DNA from: Paracoccus limosus
Lineage (GTDB): Bacteria > Pseudomonadota > Alphaproteobacteria > Rhodobacterales > Rhodobacteraceae
Assembly (NCBI RefSeq): GCF_009711185.1
Contig: NZ_WMIF01000015.1
Location: 1 to 64,000, forward strand
Direction: 5' to 3'
Length of the DNA stretch: 64,000 bases
This document shows positions 36,309 through 46,316 of the stretch, piece after piece. A program made the position numbers and the translations under genes. Below the pieces are notes generated by a model. It had not been told where the DNA came from. It did not search any database and was given only the letters and a program-made list of their open reading frames with translations. Numbering within the stretch: position 1 is the first letter of the stretch; every line of letters begins with the position of its first letter.

Positions 36309-36311
36309 AAG

Positions 36312-37079
36312 ATGACCGACTTCTGGATCGGCACCAGCTGGAAGATGAACAAGACCCTGGCCGAGGCGCAGGCCTTTGCCACCGCGCTGGCCAGTGCCGA
36401 CGCCGCGCGCGATCCCCGCATCCAGCGCTTTGTGATCCCGCCCTTTACCGCCGTGCGGCAGGTCAAGGAAATTCTTGCCAACACCTCGGTCAAGGTGGGC
36501 GCGCAGAACATGCACTGGGCCGACGACGGCGCCTGGACCGGCGAGATCAGCCCGCTGATGCTGACCGATTGCGGGCTGGACATTGTCGAGCTGGGCCATT
36601 CCGAACGCCGCGAGCATTTCGGCGAAACCAATGAGACCATCGGCCTGAAAACCGCCGCCTCCGTTCGCCACGGCCTGATCCCGCTGATCTGCATCGGCGA
36701 GACTCTGGCCGAACGCGAGGCCGGCCGCGCTCGCGAGGTGCTTGAGACGCAGGTGCGCGGTGCGCTGGCTGGCGTCGCTGACAGCGATGCCCCGGTCCTG
36801 CTCGCCTATGAGCCGGTCTGGGCCATCGGCGTGAACGGCATCCCCGCCACCTCGGATTACGCAGATGCGCGTCAGGCCGAGATCATCGCGGTGGCGCAGG
36901 AGGTTCTGGGCCGGCGCGTGCCCTGCCTCTACGGCGGCTCGGTCAATCCCGAGAACTGCGAGGAACTGATCGCCTGCCCGCATATCGACGGGCTGTTTAT
37001 CGGGCGCTCGGCCTGGAAGGTCGAAGGCTATCTGGACATTCTGGCGCGGTGCGCCGCAACCATCGGAGACGTGAAATGA
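36312..37079 (+). CDS. eryH: Triosephosphate isomerase homologue TpiA2/EryH (D-3-tetrulose-4-phosphate isomerase)
   Basis: A 255-residue TIM barrel. Catalytic residues Lys11 (SWKMNK), His (ELGHSERR) and Glu (AYEPVWAIG) are kept. The opening [10 protein letters not shown] has Thr-Ser where glycolytic enzymes have Gly-Asn, a mark of the TpiA2 branch. Work on Brucella showed this branch isomerises D-3-tetrulose 4-phosphate to erythrulose 4-phosphate in erythritol use. The gene sits between deoR and eryI and overlaps eryI (ATGA). A separate glycolytic tpiA is expected elsewhere. Confidence 0.92.
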   Translation: MTDFWIGTSWKMNKTLAEAQAFATALASADAARDPRIQRFVIPPFTAVRQVKEILANTSVKVGAQNMHWADDGAWTGEISPLMLTDCGLDIVELGHSERREHFGETNETIGLKTAASVRHGLIPLICIGETLAEREAGRAREVLETQVRGALAGVADSDAPVLLAYEPVWAIGVNGIPATSDYADARQAEIIAVAQEVLGRRVPCLYGGSVNPENCEELIACPHIDGLFIGRSAWKVEGYLDILARCAATIGDVK

Positions 37080-37537
37080 AACTGGCAATCGCAGGCGACA
37101 GCGCGGGTGAAGGTCTGGCCAAGGTTCTGGCCGATCACCTGAAAGACAAGCACGAGGTTGCCGAGATCTCGCGCACTGACGAGGGCCCGGACGCCTTCTA
37201 TGCCGATCTGTCGGATCGGGTGGCAAATGCGGTGCGGGACGGCAAATATGACCGCGCCATTCTGGTCTGCGGCACCGGCATCGGTGTCTGCATCTCGGCC
37301 AACAAGGTGCCGGGGATCCGCGCCGCGCTGACGCATGACACCTATTCGGCCGAGCGCGCCGCGCTGTCGAACGACGCCCAGATCATCACCATGGGCGCCC
37401 GCGTCATCGGCACCGAACTGGCCAAGGCCATCGCCGATGCGTGGCTGGCCCAGACGATGAATTTCGATCCCAAAGGCCGTTCGGCCGGCAACGTCTGCGC
37501 CATCGAAGATGTCGAAGCCAAATACATGAAGGGCTGA
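37076..37537 (+). CDS. eryI: RpiB homologue EryI (D-erythrose-4-phosphate isomerase)
   Basis: A 153-residue RpiB/LacAB-type isomerase. The active-site Cys lies in [31 protein letters not shown], the standard RpiB pattern. In Brucella this protein converts erythrulose 4-phosphate to D-erythrose 4-phosphate. Its ATG overlaps the eryH stop and the next gene (fbp) begins 3 bp after its stop. Confidence 0.92.
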   Translation: MKLAIAGDSAGEGLAKVLADHLKDKHEVAEISRTDEGPDAFYADLSDRVANAVRDGKYDRAILVCGTGIGVCISANKVPGIRAALTHDTYSAERAALSNDAQIITMGARVIGTELAKAIADAWLAQTMNFDPKGRSAGNVCAIEDVEAKYMKG

Positions 37538-37540
37538 GCG

Positions 37541-38521
37541 ATGCTGAAGCTGCCCAATGATGGCCCGGCGCAGGGCCGCCTGCTTTCGGACGTGCTGACG
37601 GGGGATGGCCCCGCCGCCATCGTTCTGGCGGTCGCCGAGGCCCAGCCGCCCCTGGCCGCGCGCCTTGCCGCTGGCCGGATGCATGGCGACCCCGAGGCCA
37701 TCGTCGGCACCAATGACAGCGGCGACAAGCAGAAGGCACTGGATGTCGCCGCCCACGATCACATGATCGAGGTTCTGCGCGCCGCCGGTGTCCGGCAGGT
37801 GCTGTCCGAAGAGGCCGAAGAGGTCATCACCCTGAACCCCGGCGGCGACTGGGACGTGGCCATCGACCCGATCGACGGCTCGGGCAGCATCGGCATCGGC
37901 GCGCCTTTGGGCATGCTGTTTTCCATCCTGCCCGCCGCGCCCGAGGGGTTCTTGCGCGACGGCCGCGCCGTGGTTGCGGCAGGCTATGCCAGTTTCGGCC
38001 ATTCGGTCGATTTCGGCTGGTCGCTGGGCGATGGCACCCATATCGCCACCTGGGACGCCGAGGCCGGCGCCTTCCGCGTCACCCGCGAAAACGTCATGCT
38101 GAAACCCACGGCCTCGACCATGGCCTATAACGCCTCGAACGAACGGCACTGGGCGCCCGGCCTGCAAGCCTGGGTGGCCGATCTGCGCGCGGGCAAGGAC
38201 GGGCCGCGCGGGCGCGATTTCAACATGCGCTGGCTGGCCGCCGCCGTGGGCGAATTGCACCGCATCCTGCTCAAGGGCGGGCTGTTCATCTATCCCGCCG
38301 ACGCGCGCAAGGGCTATGAGAACGGCCGGCTGCGTCTGGTCTATGAATGCGTGCCCATCGCCTTTCTGATCGAGCAGGCCGGCGGGCTGGCCTCGGACGG
38401 CACGCAACCGATCCGTTACCGCAAACCGTTAGCGTTACATGACATGACGCCGCTGGTTTTCGGCGCTAAGGACGAGGTCGAAACGGTCCTCGACTATCTT
38501 TCCGGGCCCAGAAAAGGATAA
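37541..38521 (+). CDS. fbp: Fructose-1,6-bisphosphatase class I (FBPase/CbbF type)
   Basis: A 326-residue class I enzyme. The metal site includes EEAEE (90-94) and DPIDGSGSIGIG (109-120); substrate contacts include YNASNERHW and RLRLVYECVPIAFLIEQAGG. It resembles the CbbF subgroup and may also act on sedoheptulose 1,7-bisphosphate, which would matter if erythrose 4-phosphate is condensed by the aldolase encoded next. Placed 3 bp after eryI and 6 bp before fba. Confidence 0.92.
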   Translation: MLKLPNDGPAQGRLLSDVLTGDGPAAIVLAVAEAQPPLAARLAAGRMHGDPEAIVGTNDSGDKQKALDVAAHDHMIEVLRAAGVRQVLSEEAEEVITLNPGGDWDVAIDPIDGSGSIGIGAPLGMLFSILPAAPEGFLRDGRAVVAAGYASFGHSVDFGWSLGDGTHIATWDAEAGAFRVTRENVMLKPTASTMAYNASNERHWAPGLQAWVADLRAGKDGPRGRDFNMRWLAAAVGELHRILLKGGLFIYPADARKGYENGRLRLVYECVPIAFLIEQAGGLASDGTQPIRYRKPLALHDMTPLVFGAKDEVETVLDYLSGPRKG

Positions 38522-38527
38522 GATTTC

Positions 38528-39568
38528 ATGGCTATGATTACCCTGCGCCAGCTTCTCGACCATGCGGCAGAGAATGGTTACGCGGTCCCTGCCTTCAACA
38601 TCAACAACATGGAGCAGGGCCTGTCGGTGATGACCGCGGCCGTGGCCACCAACAGCCCGGTGATTCTGCAGGCCAGCCGTGGCGCGCGTGCCTATGCCAA
38701 CGATCTGGTTCTGGCCGGTCTGATCGAGGGTCTGTCGCGCGCCTATCCCGACATTCCGATCTGTATGCATCTGGACCATGGCAACGGTCTGGCGACCTGC
38801 GCCACCGCGATCCAGAACGGCTTTACCTCGGTGATGATGGACGGCTCGCTGAAGGCCGATGGCACCACCCCGGCCGATTACGCCTATAACCGCGACATCA
38901 CTGCCAAGGTGGTCGAGATGGCCCATGCCTGCGGCGTCTCGGTCGAGGGCGAGCTGGGCGTTCTGGGCAGCCTCGAAACCGGCATGGGCGATCAAGAGGA
39001 TGGCCATGGCGCCACCGAACAGCTGAGCCATGACCAGCTGCTGACCGACCCCGACGAGGCGGTGCGTTTCGTCAATGACACCCATGTCGACGCGCTGGCC
39101 ATCGCCATGGGCACCAGCCACGGCGCCTATAAATTCACCCGCAAGCCCGATGGCGACATCCTGGCCATGCATGTGATCGAGGAAATTCACCGCCGCCTGC
39201 CCAACACCCATCTGGTGATGCATGGCTCGTCCTCGGTGCCCGATGATCTGCAGCAGATCATCAACAACTATGGCGGCGACATCAAGCCGACCTGGGGTGT
39301 GCCGGTCGAGGAAATCCAGCGCGGCATCAAATCGGGCGTGCGCAAGGTCAATATCGACACCGACAACCGGCTGGCGATGACCGCCGCGATCCGCAAGGTC
39401 TTTTCGGAAGAGCCGGCCGAGTTCGATCCGCGCAAATACCTCAAGCCCGCAATGGCGATGATGACCGAGATCTGCAAGGCCCGGTTCGAGGCCTTCGGCA
39501 CCGCCGGCAATGCCTCCAAGCTGCGGCCGCTGCCGCTGGCCTCGATGGCGAAACGCTACAACGGCTGA
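38528..39568 (+). CDS. fba: Fructose-bisphosphate aldolase class II (Calvin-type, CbbA-like)
   Basis: A 346-residue zinc aldolase. The zinc-site motif is MHLDHGN (80-86), and [13 protein letters not shown] and [11 protein letters not shown] follow. The length and NINNMEQ start match the class IIA CbbA/FbaA subtype found in Calvin and polyol operons. It could join erythrose 4-phosphate with dihydroxyacetone phosphate. Last gene before a strong terminator. Confidence 0.93.
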   Translation: MAMITLRQLLDHAAENGYAVPAFNINNMEQGLSVMTAAVATNSPVILQASRGARAYANDLVLAGLIEGLSRAYPDIPICMHLDHGNGLATCATAIQNGFTSVMMDGSLKADGTTPADYAYNRDITAKVVEMAHACGVSVEGELGVLGSLETGMGDQEDGHGATEQLSHDQLLTDPDEAVRFVNDTHVDALAIAMGTSHGAYKFTRKPDGDILAMHVIEEIHRRLPNTHLVMHGSSSVPDDLQQIINNYGGDIKPTWGVPVEEIQRGIKSGVRKVNIDTDNRLAMTAAIRKVFSEEPAEFDPRKYLKPAMAMMTEICKARFEAFGTAGNASKLRPLPLASMAKRYNG

Positions 39569-39621
39569 TCCGGCACCTGCGGGTCGCGCCCCTGCGGCCC
39601 GCGACACCCGGCAGCCTTGAT

Positions 39622-39656
39622 CGGGGCGGGCCTTGGCCCGCCCCGTTTGCATCTTT
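39622..39656 (+). terminator. Rho-independent terminator of the deoR-eryHI-fbp-fba operon
   Basis: A perfect 11-bp stem (cggggcgggcc / ggcccgccccg) with a TT loop is followed by gtttgcatcttt, with a loose T-tract. It lies 54 bp after fba. Confidence 0.8.
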
Positions 39657-39747
39657 CCGTGACGGCATGGCCGCTGCCCGGCGCTGGCGGAACCCGCGCC
39701 CGCAGACTAGGGTTGTGCCCCGACCCCTCACCAGCACGGAACATCAC

Positions 39748-40866
39748 ATGACCCGGAACGCCGCGCTTTTCGACGCCCTGACCCTTGGCGGGATTCATGC
39801 CCGCAACCGCATCGTCATGGCGCCCCTGACCCGTTCGCGCGCCACGGCGCAGGAAAACATGCCCACGGCGCTGAATGCCGAATATTACGCGCAGCGCGCG
39901 GGCGCCGGGCTGATCGTCAGCGAGGCCACCCAGATCAGCCCCGAGGGGCAGGGCTATGCCTGGACCCCCGGCATCTTTTCCGAAGATCAGGTGCGCGGCT
40001 GGAAACTGGTGACCGATGCCGTCCACGCGCAGGGCGGCAAGATCGTCTGCCAGCTTTGGCATGTCGGCGCGATCAGCCATGGCGTGTTCCAGAACGGCGG
40101 CGCGCCGGTCTCGTCCAGCGTCTGGACGCCGCAGGGCGAGGCCTTTGTCGGCGATCTCTTGGCCGATGGCCCGCTGGCCCCGCACCCCGAGGCCCGGGCG
40201 CTGCGGCTGGATGAAATCCCCCGGCTGCTGGCCGATTACCGCCACGCCTGCGAATGCGCCCGGCGCGCCGGTTTCGACGGGGTCGAGGTGCATGGCGCCA
40301 ACGGCTATCTGATCGACCAGTTCCTGCGCTCGTCGGTGAACCGGCGCGAGGACGCCTATGGCGGCCCGGTCGAAAACCGCATCCGCCTGCTGGTCGAGGC
40401 GATCGAGACGGCGGCTGCCGTCTGGGGCGCCGATCACGTCGGCGTGCGTCTGTCGCCCACCGGCGGCCCGGGTGGCAGTTTCGATGCCGATCCGCATGGG
40501 CTTTATACCGCCGCCGCCGCCGCGCTGTCGGGCCGGGGGCTGGCCTATCTGCATGTGATCCGCCCCAACAGCCACACCGGCCCCGAAAGCGGGCGCGAGG
40601 ACAGGATCGGCGATCTGGTCGGCGACATGCGCCGCGCCTTTGACGGGCCCTTCATCGCCAATGGCGAGTTTACCCCCGAAGAGGCCGCCGACTGGGTGCG
40701 CGAGGGGCGCGCCGATGCCATCGCCTTTGGCCGGCTGTTCATCTCGAATCCGGATCTGCCGCAGCGGATCGCGGCGGGCGGGCCCTATGCCAGCCCAAAT
40801 CCCGCGACCTTCTATGGCGGCGGCGCGCAGGGCTATACCGATTACCCGGCGCTGGCGCAGGCCTAG
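39748..40866 (+). CDS. Old yellow enzyme family alkene reductase (NemA-like)
   Basis: A 372-residue FMN-dependent ene reductase. Typical features are LGGIHARNRIVMAPLTRSRA, the FMN and substrate motif VEVHGANGYLIDQFLRSSVNRREDAYGG, and the C-terminal FGRLFISNPDLPQRI. Members reduce N-ethylmaleimide, nitrate esters and enones. The ATG at 39748 has no strong ribosome-binding site. It is inserted between the fba terminator and eryD and faces eryD, so it is probably not part of erythritol catabolism. Confidence 0.88.
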   Translation: MTRNAALFDALTLGGIHARNRIVMAPLTRSRATAQENMPTALNAEYYAQRAGAGLIVSEATQISPEGQGYAWTPGIFSEDQVRGWKLVTDAVHAQGGKIVCQLWHVGAISHGVFQNGGAPVSSSVWTPQGEAFVGDLLADGPLAPHPEARALRLDEIPRLLADYRHACECARRAGFDGVEVHGANGYLIDQFLRSSVNRREDAYGGPVENRIRLLVEAIETAAAVWGADHVGVRLSPTGGPGGSFDADPHGLYTAAAAALSGRGLAYLHVIRPNSHTGPESGREDRIGDLVGDMRRAFDGPFIANGEFTPEEAADWVREGRADAIAFGRLFISNPDLPQRIAAGGPYASPNPATFYGGGAQGYTDYPALAQA

Positions 40867-40872
40867 GCGGGG

Positions 40873-41826
40873 TCACTCTTCGGCCAGGATCGCCCTGGCC
40901 GAGACCTCATCGGTGATCAGGCCCGACAGGCGGCCGCTTTTCAGCACCGCTTTCAGCGCCGCGACCTTGCCCGGCCCGCCGGCGATTGCCACGATCCGGC
41001 TGCCGGGCGGGCCATCCAGCCCCACCGACAGCGTGCGCGCGCTCAGCGCGGTTTCCAGCACGCGGCCATCCTTGTCAAAGAAATGGCCCAGAATCTCGCC
41101 CACGCCACCGGCGGCATTGATCTCGGCGATCTCATGGGGCTCGATCATGCCCGAGGAGACCAGCTGCGCGCTGGCATCGACCGCGCCCATGCCGGCGAAT
41201 TTCAGCGTCGCGCCATTGGCCATGTCGAACAGGTCGCGCACCCCCGGCTGCGTCAGCAGCACCGCCAGATCCCGGTCGGAATTGGTGAAGAAGGGCACCG
41301 GCAGCACATAGGATTGCGCCCCGGTGCGCTGCGCCAGCGCATACATCACATCATGCGGGTTGGTGGCATAGTCACGGGTGAACCCGCCCAGCAGCGATAC
41401 GAAGCGCGTGCCGTTCGCGGTGATGCGCGGCATCTGCTGCACGGCCGAGGCCAGCGTGCGGCCATGACCCAGCCCGATCACCGCATCCTCGCCGCGCTCG
41501 ATCTCGCGGCGCAAAAAGGCCGCGCCCGCCAGTCCCAGCGCGCGCAGCGGCAGGTCGTCCTCGGCCAGATCGGGGGCGACCTCGCAATAGCTCAGGCCAT
41601 AGCGGGCGCAAAGCTGGTCCTCAAGCGCAGCGCATTCGACGATCTCGCCGTCGATGGCGACCTTGACCACGCCATCGGCCACCGCCCGGGCGATCAGCCG
41701 ATGCGCCTTGACTGAAGGCACGCCCAGCCGTTTCGCCACCGCCGCCTGCGTCAATCCGCCGGCGTAATGCAGCCATGCCGCGCGGATGGCGAGGCTTTGT
41801 TCGGGGTCGATGGGGCTGCGGCTCAT
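40873..41826 (-). CDS. eryD: SorC-family transcriptional regulator EryD
   Basis: A 317-residue repressor of the eryABCD type. The helix-turn-helix is near the start (YYAGGLTQAAVAKRLGVPSVKAHRLIARA region, about 20-48) and the sugar-binding domain has GLGHGRTLASAVQQMP and PGSRIVAIAGGPGKVAALKAVLKSG. In Brucella EryD represses the ery operon and is relieved by erythritol. It is last in the eryABCD operon, 24 bp after eryC. Confidence 0.9.
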   Translation of the reverse strand: MSRSPIDPEQSLAIRAAWLHYAGGLTQAAVAKRLGVPSVKAHRLIARAVADGVVKVAIDGEIVECAALEDQLCARYGLSYCEVAPDLAEDDLPLRALGLAGAAFLRREIERGEDAVIGLGHGRTLASAVQQMPRITANGTRFVSLLGGFTRDYATNPHDVMYALAQRTGAQSYVLPVPFFTNSDRDLAVLLTQPGVRDLFDMANGATLKFAGMGAVDASAQLVSSGMIEPHEIAEINAAGGVGEILGHFFDKDGRVLETALSARTLSVGLDGPPGSRIVAIAGGPGKVAALKAVLKSGRLSGLITDEVSARAILAEE

Positions 41827-41850
41827 GGCGCTGATCCTTTGGCTTTCGCC

Positions 41851-42783
41851 TCAGATATTCAGCTTATCCGCGCCGGTGTCGATATGCGGCGCCCAGAAGG
41901 CCACGCTTTCGGCGATCTGGGCGATGACCTGACGGTCGTTCGGCTCGCGTTCCTTGAAGCTGAGTTCAAGGCAGATCTCATTGTCCACGGCGCCACCTTC
42001 GGCGAAGGCTGCCAGCAGCGGTTCGGGCTGGATGCGGCCCTTGGCGTTGAACTCGGCGGTAAAGGGCTTGTGGCCGGATTTGTCCATCATCGACTGCTTG
42101 ATGTGGATGATCGGGCTGACACGCGGTACGGCGCGCGCCCAGGCGTAGGGGTTGGTGTCGTCAGGGTTGGGGCTGGTCACGTCGCCATGGTCGATATCGG
42201 CCATCATCCACATCGGCACCGCCATTTTCGCCGCCGTCAGCCGATCTTGCAGCGCCATGGTCGCGGCGATGGTTTCGCCGAATTCGCGCCCCACGCTCAT
42301 CGGCTCCCAATAGACATAGCTCAGGCCCGCCGATTTCGCATGCTCGGCCACCTCGGCCCAGCAGTCGATGGCGATCTGGATCAGTTCTTCGCGCCGCGCG
42401 GCATCGTCGAAATCGCGATAGGTAAAGATCGCGAATTGCGTGCCCACCGAGACCCCGCCCAGATCGGCGGTGATATCGGCGAAGGTCTTGAACCAGTCGA
42501 CGTAATAGCGCCGGACGTCGCGGTCGGGATGGCCGAAGTGGTTCAGCCGCCCATAGGGCCCGGTCATGCCGCTGGTGACGCGCACCCCGGTCCGCGCCAG
42601 TGCCGCAGACATCTGGCGCGTCAGGCAGCGGATCACCGGGGCGGGCCAGCTTGGGTTGATGAATTCATGCGTCAGTTGCAGGTCGCGGATCTTCAGATCG
42701 CGCGCCACAGTGTCGATCAGGTCATCTGGGTCGGCAAAGCGGTTGACCAGCGGATTGGTGTTCAGCGAAAGCGTCAGGGCCAT
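41851..42783 (-). CDS. eryC: L-3-tetrulose-4-phosphate racemase/epimerase EryC
   Basis: A 310-residue sugar-isomerase-fold (xylose isomerase-like TIM barrel) protein. The start MALTLSLNTNPLVNRFADPD and metal-site segments YVYWEPMSVGREFGET, MWMMADIDHGD and CLELSFKE are conserved. Brucella EryC interconverts L- and D-3-tetrulose 4-phosphate. The ATG at 42783 follows eryB by 7 bp with GAGG upstream. Confidence 0.9.
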   Translation of the reverse strand: MALTLSLNTNPLVNRFADPDDLIDTVARDLKIRDLQLTHEFINPSWPAPVIRCLTRQMSAALARTGVRVTSGMTGPYGRLNHFGHPDRDVRRYYVDWFKTFADITADLGGVSVGTQFAIFTYRDFDDAARREELIQIAIDCWAEVAEHAKSAGLSYVYWEPMSVGREFGETIAATMALQDRLTAAKMAVPMWMMADIDHGDVTSPNPDDTNPYAWARAVPRVSPIIHIKQSMMDKSGHKPFTAEFNAKGRIQPEPLLAAFAEGGAVDNEICLELSFKEREPNDRQVIAQIAESVAFWAPHIDTGADKLNI

Positions 42784-42790
42784 GGCGTCC

Positions 42791-44308
42791 TCAGGCAGCT
42801 TGCGCCAGATCCGAGCGGTCGAACCACTCGGCAAATTCGCGGCGCTGGTCTTCGGTCAGATGCAGGTAATGTTTGGTGCGGCGATACAGGATGTCGTCGG
42901 GGCGCAGCGCCCATTCGCGCGCGACCAGATAGCGCACCTCGGCCTCATAAAGATTGCCACCGAAATGCCGGCCCAAGCCTTGCAGCGACAGCGCGCCCGC
43001 CACCACGTCGCGGGTGCGGGTGCCGTAAAGCCGACCGTAATGCTGCACCAGCGGGCGCGGCATCCACGGATGCAGTTCGCGCAGCAGCTCGGCAAAGCTT
43101 TCGTAATCGGCATTGGCCATGTCGCCGCCGGGCAGGGGGGCGGTTTCGGTCCAGTCCGGGCCCATGGCCGGAAAGATCTCGCGCAGGCGGTGCATGCCGC
43201 GTTCCGCGAGTTCGCGGAAGGTGGTGATCTTGCCGCCGAACACGTTCAGCAGCGGCGCGCCGCCCGTCTGGTCCAGATCAAAGACATAGTCCCGCGTCAC
43301 CGCCGAGGGGTTGCCCTTGCCGTCGTCAAACAGCGGCCTGACCCCCGAGAAGGAATGCAGCACGTCCTCGCGCCGCAGCTTTTCCTTGAAATAGCGGTTC
43401 ACGGCGGCCAGCAGATAGTCGATCTCGGTCTCGTCCGCCGTCACATCCTCGGCCCGGCCCTGATAGGCAATGTCGGTGGTGCCGATCAGCGCCTTGTCGC
43501 CCTCATAGGGGTTGATGAAGATCACGCGCTTGTCGTGGTTCTGCACCAGATAGGCGTTCGATCCCGCCCACCATTTCGGCACGATGATATGGCTGCCCTT
43601 GACCAGCCGGACGTTGCGGCTGGAGTGCGAGCCGGCCACGCGACCGATCACGTCGCTGACCCATGGCCCCGCGCAATTGACGATGCAGCGGGCGCGGAAG
43701 CTGCGGATTTCGCCGGTGATCTCGTTGCGGGTCTCGACGGTCCATGCGCCATTCTCGCGCCGGGCCGAGATGCAGGGGCTGCGCGTCAATACCTCGGCGC
43801 CGCGCTCGGCAGCGTCCAGCGCGTTCAGCACCACAAGGCGGGCGTCATCGACCCAGCAATCGCTGTATTCGAAACCCTTGACGTATTGGTCCAGAAGCGG
43901 CGCGCCCTCGGGGTCGCGGCGCAGATCCAGCGTGCGGGTGCCGGGCAGTTTCTTGCGCCCGCCCAGATGGTCGTAAAGAAACAGCCCCAGCCGCACCAGC
44001 CATGCCGGGCGGTCCTGCGGCGAATGCGGCAGCACGAAGCGCATCGGCCAGATGATATGCGGCGCGGCGTTCAACAGCACCTCGCGTTCGATCAGCGCCT
44101 CGCGCACCAGCCGGAATTCGTAATATTCCAGATAACGCAGCCCGCCATGCACCAGTTTGCCCGAGCGCGAGGACGTGCCCTGCGCCAGATCGTCCTTTTC
44201 GCACAGCACGACCTTCAGGCCGCGCCCGGCAGCATCGCGGGCGACACCGGCACCGTTGATGCCGCCGCCGATCACGAAAAGGTCGATCATGTCCTGATCC
44301 TTGGTCAT
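42791..44308 (-). CDS. eryB: Erythritol-4-phosphate dehydrogenase EryB (GlpD-like flavoprotein)
   Basis: A 505-residue FAD enzyme that oxidises L-erythritol 4-phosphate to L-3-tetrulose 4-phosphate. The FAD-binding start is LFVIGGGINGAGVARDAAGRGL, then SSRSGKLVHGGLRYLEYYEFRLVREAL, NCAGPWVSDV and FGGKITTFRELAE as in GlpD. The ATG at 44308 has AAAGGAG upstream and lies 1 bp past the eryA stop. Electrons probably enter the quinone pool at the membrane. Confidence 0.9.
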   Translation of the reverse strand: MTKDQDMIDLFVIGGGINGAGVARDAAGRGLKVVLCEKDDLAQGTSSRSGKLVHGGLRYLEYYEFRLVREALIEREVLLNAAPHIIWPMRFVLPHSPQDRPAWLVRLGLFLYDHLGGRKKLPGTRTLDLRRDPEGAPLLDQYVKGFEYSDCWVDDARLVVLNALDAAERGAEVLTRSPCISARRENGAWTVETRNEITGEIRSFRARCIVNCAGPWVSDVIGRVAGSHSSRNVRLVKGSHIIVPKWWAGSNAYLVQNHDKRVIFINPYEGDKALIGTTDIAYQGRAEDVTADETEIDYLLAAVNRYFKEKLRREDVLHSFSGVRPLFDDGKGNPSAVTRDYVFDLDQTGGAPLLNVFGGKITTFRELAERGMHRLREIFPAMGPDWTETAPLPGGDMANADYESFAELLRELHPWMPRPLVQHYGRLYGTRTRDVVAGALSLQGLGRHFGGNLYEAEVRYLVAREWALRPDDILYRRTKHYLHLTEDQRREFAEWFDRSDLAQAA

Positions 44309-44309
44309 C

Positions 44310-45878
44310 TCAATCTCCTTTCGGGGCGCGGGCCTGTGCCAGCGCGTCCCATGCCGGCGGCAGGGCCTGCCTTGCGGCGGAAAATGCGGGGAAAAGCCGG
44401 TCATATGCGGCGACCAGGCCGGGTTCGGGCGGCTCGGCCGCGCCCAGCAGCGGCGTGACCCATTCGGCAATGCAGGCATCCATGTCGGGATAGGCGCCGA
44501 TGGCGACGGCGGCCATCATCGCGGCGCCCGCGGCCCCCGCCTCATCGCGGGCCGAGACGCGCACCGGCGCGTTCAGCGCCGCCGACAGGATGGCGCGCAG
44601 CGCGCCGGAACGCGCAGCCCCCCCGGTCAGGCGCAATTCGCCGGGCAGGGGTCCCATGGCGGCGTAGCAATCGCGCATCGCCATGCCCAGACCTTCGGCC
44701 ACGGCGCGCACCAGATCGGGATAGCGATGCCCCGCCGACAGGCCGACAAAGCCCGCCCGCGCATCGGCGTTCACAAACGGCCCGCGTTCGCCCGCGTCCG
44801 AGATATAGGGGTGGTAAACGATCTGGCCGGGGCGGGATTGCGCCAGCCAGCCGTCGATGCGCGCCACCAGATCGCGATGCGTCACCGGTTGGCCCATGTC
44901 GGACAAAAGATCAGCCGCCACGCCCAGAATCCAGTCAAGGTTCAGGGTCGCGGCCATATTGGTCTGCACCTGCGTCACGATGCCCGGGACCGGCAGGCAG
45001 ATGACATAGCCGGTGCCCTGCGCGTTCAGATGCACGTCCTCGGCCCGCACGGCGCGCAGATGCACCCCGGTCGAGCCGACGGTGGAGCAGGCGATATCGC
45101 CCGCCGCCTGCCCGCCATAAACCCCGGCGCCAAGCGCGGTCATCACCATGTCCACATAGCCCAGACTGACCGGCGTGCCAGCGCGCAGCCCGGTCGCGGC
45201 TGCCGCCTCGGGGGTCAGCGGAGAGGTCTGGCGGGTGCCATCGACGATCTGCGGCAAGAGGTTGCGGCGGTGACCCAGCCCCAGCGCCTCGATCACCAGC
45301 GGGTCATACTGCCGGTCGCGGAAATTGCCAAAGGTAAAGCTCGCCTCGGACGGGTCGGTGGCGCGCACCCCGGTCAGGTTCAGATACAGCCAGTCCTTGC
45401 AATGCAGCGCCACCTCGGCCCCGTCCAGAAGCTCGGGGAAATGCGCATCCATATGCGCCATCTGGCTGCCCTGCTGGCAGGTGTTAAGCCCGGTGCCCGT
45501 CGCCTCGAACCGGGCGCGGTTCTGCGGATGGCCTGCCAGCGCCTGCACCGTGGGCGCGGCGCGCGCGTCCAGCCACAGCCAGGCATCGCCCACCGGCCCG
45601 TCGCGGCCCACGAGCCAGGTTCCGTCGCCCTGCGCCGTGACCGACAGCGCGGCGGTGCGCGCCGCCAGATGCGGCACCTTTTCGCCCAAGCCCCGCAGCG
45701 CGGCGGCGCAATCGGCCCAAGTCTGGGGCAGGGATTGGGTGGCCGCGCCGTCGCGGCCCATGTGATAGCGGTTGGCGACCGCAGCGGCGGCCAGTTGCCG
45801 CCCGGCCAGATCAAAGGCCACGGCCTTGATCACCGATGTCCCGGCGTCAATGCCGATCAGGATGTCAGTCCCGGACAT
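44310..45878 (-). CDS. eryA: Erythritol kinase EryA (FGGY family)
   Basis: A 522-residue carbohydrate kinase. The phosphate-binding GIDAGTSVIKAVAFD is at about 8-22, QGDGTWLVG and the FGGY-type DYLNLTGVRATDPSEASFTF-like region follow, and GGAARSGALRAILSAALN is the C-terminal ATP site. It phosphorylates erythritol as the first step. The ATG at 45878 heads eryABCD. A longer frame to 46001 reads into the promoter and is not used. Confidence 0.9.
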   Translation of the reverse strand: MSGTDILIGIDAGTSVIKAVAFDLAGRQLAAAAVANRYHMGRDGAATQSLPQTWADCAAALRGLGEKVPHLAARTAALSVTAQGDGTWLVGRDGPVGDAWLWLDARAAPTVQALAGHPQNRARFEATGTGLNTCQQGSQMAHMDAHFPELLDGAEVALHCKDWLYLNLTGVRATDPSEASFTFGNFRDRQYDPLVIEALGLGHRRNLLPQIVDGTRQTSPLTPEAAAATGLRAGTPVSLGYVDMVMTALGAGVYGGQAAGDIACSTVGSTGVHLRAVRAEDVHLNAQGTGYVICLPVPGIVTQVQTNMAATLNLDWILGVAADLLSDMGQPVTHRDLVARIDGWLAQSRPGQIVYHPYISDAGERGPFVNADARAGFVGLSAGHRYPDLVRAVAEGLGMAMRDCYAAMGPLPGELRLTGGAARSGALRAILSAALNAPVRVSARDEAGAAGAAMMAAVAIGAYPDMDACIAEWVTPLLGAAEPPEPGLVAAYDRLFPAFSAARQALPPAWDALAQARAPKGD

Positions 45879-46316
45879 GGTGCGACCTGCTGCCCGGATC
45901 GCTTGCGTGCTGGCGCATGGCTCTCCTCCTCGGCCGCCGGCCATGCGGCCGGGCGGCATGCCATCCCCGGTGGGCATGGCCAATTCCTCGGTCTGTTTCA
46001 TAGCGCAGACTCACCGGCGCGGGAATGATTTTTTTTGCAGACACAGAAAAAAATTTCAGCTACCTTTGCCGTAACGACGGGATTCGGGCCGCACCCGGAT
46101 CGCGCCAGATGACGAGGAGGACGCCGGGCTGATCGCCTGCCCGGCCGCATGACCAGCCAGAGGAGGGGCCGGAAAATGCACGGAATTTCCCAGGATCGCC
46201 TGTGCGCGGCCAAGGGGCGCGGCAGAATGCGCCGCCCCGGCCTGTGCTGATTCGCCGATCCGACTGGCCGGCCGCCCGCCGGTCCCAGCCCCACCCATAA
46301 GAACCGAGGCCCGAAC
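45879..46316. promoter_or_regulatory. Divergent control region between eryA and the polyol importer
   Basis: A 438-bp gap without a gene. An A/T-rich imperfect palindrome, attttttttgcag then acacagaaaaaaat, occupies 46028-46054 with 8-bp perfect outer arms and stands out against the GC-rich background. It is the best candidate for the EryD binding site or the twin promoters. The part from about 46150 to 46316 is GC-rich leader. No -35/-10 pair can be assigned with confidence. Confidence 0.4.

Noticed and set aside
36312-37079. Housekeeping triosephosphate isomerase
   Set aside because: The TSWKMNK start and the link to eryI and deoR match TpiA2/EryH instead.
37541-39568. A Calvin-cycle (cbb) operon
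   Set aside because: fbp, fba and tkt are Calvin-like, but there is no RuBisCO, phosphoribulokinase or CbbR in the window; placement with eryHI favours polyol catabolism.
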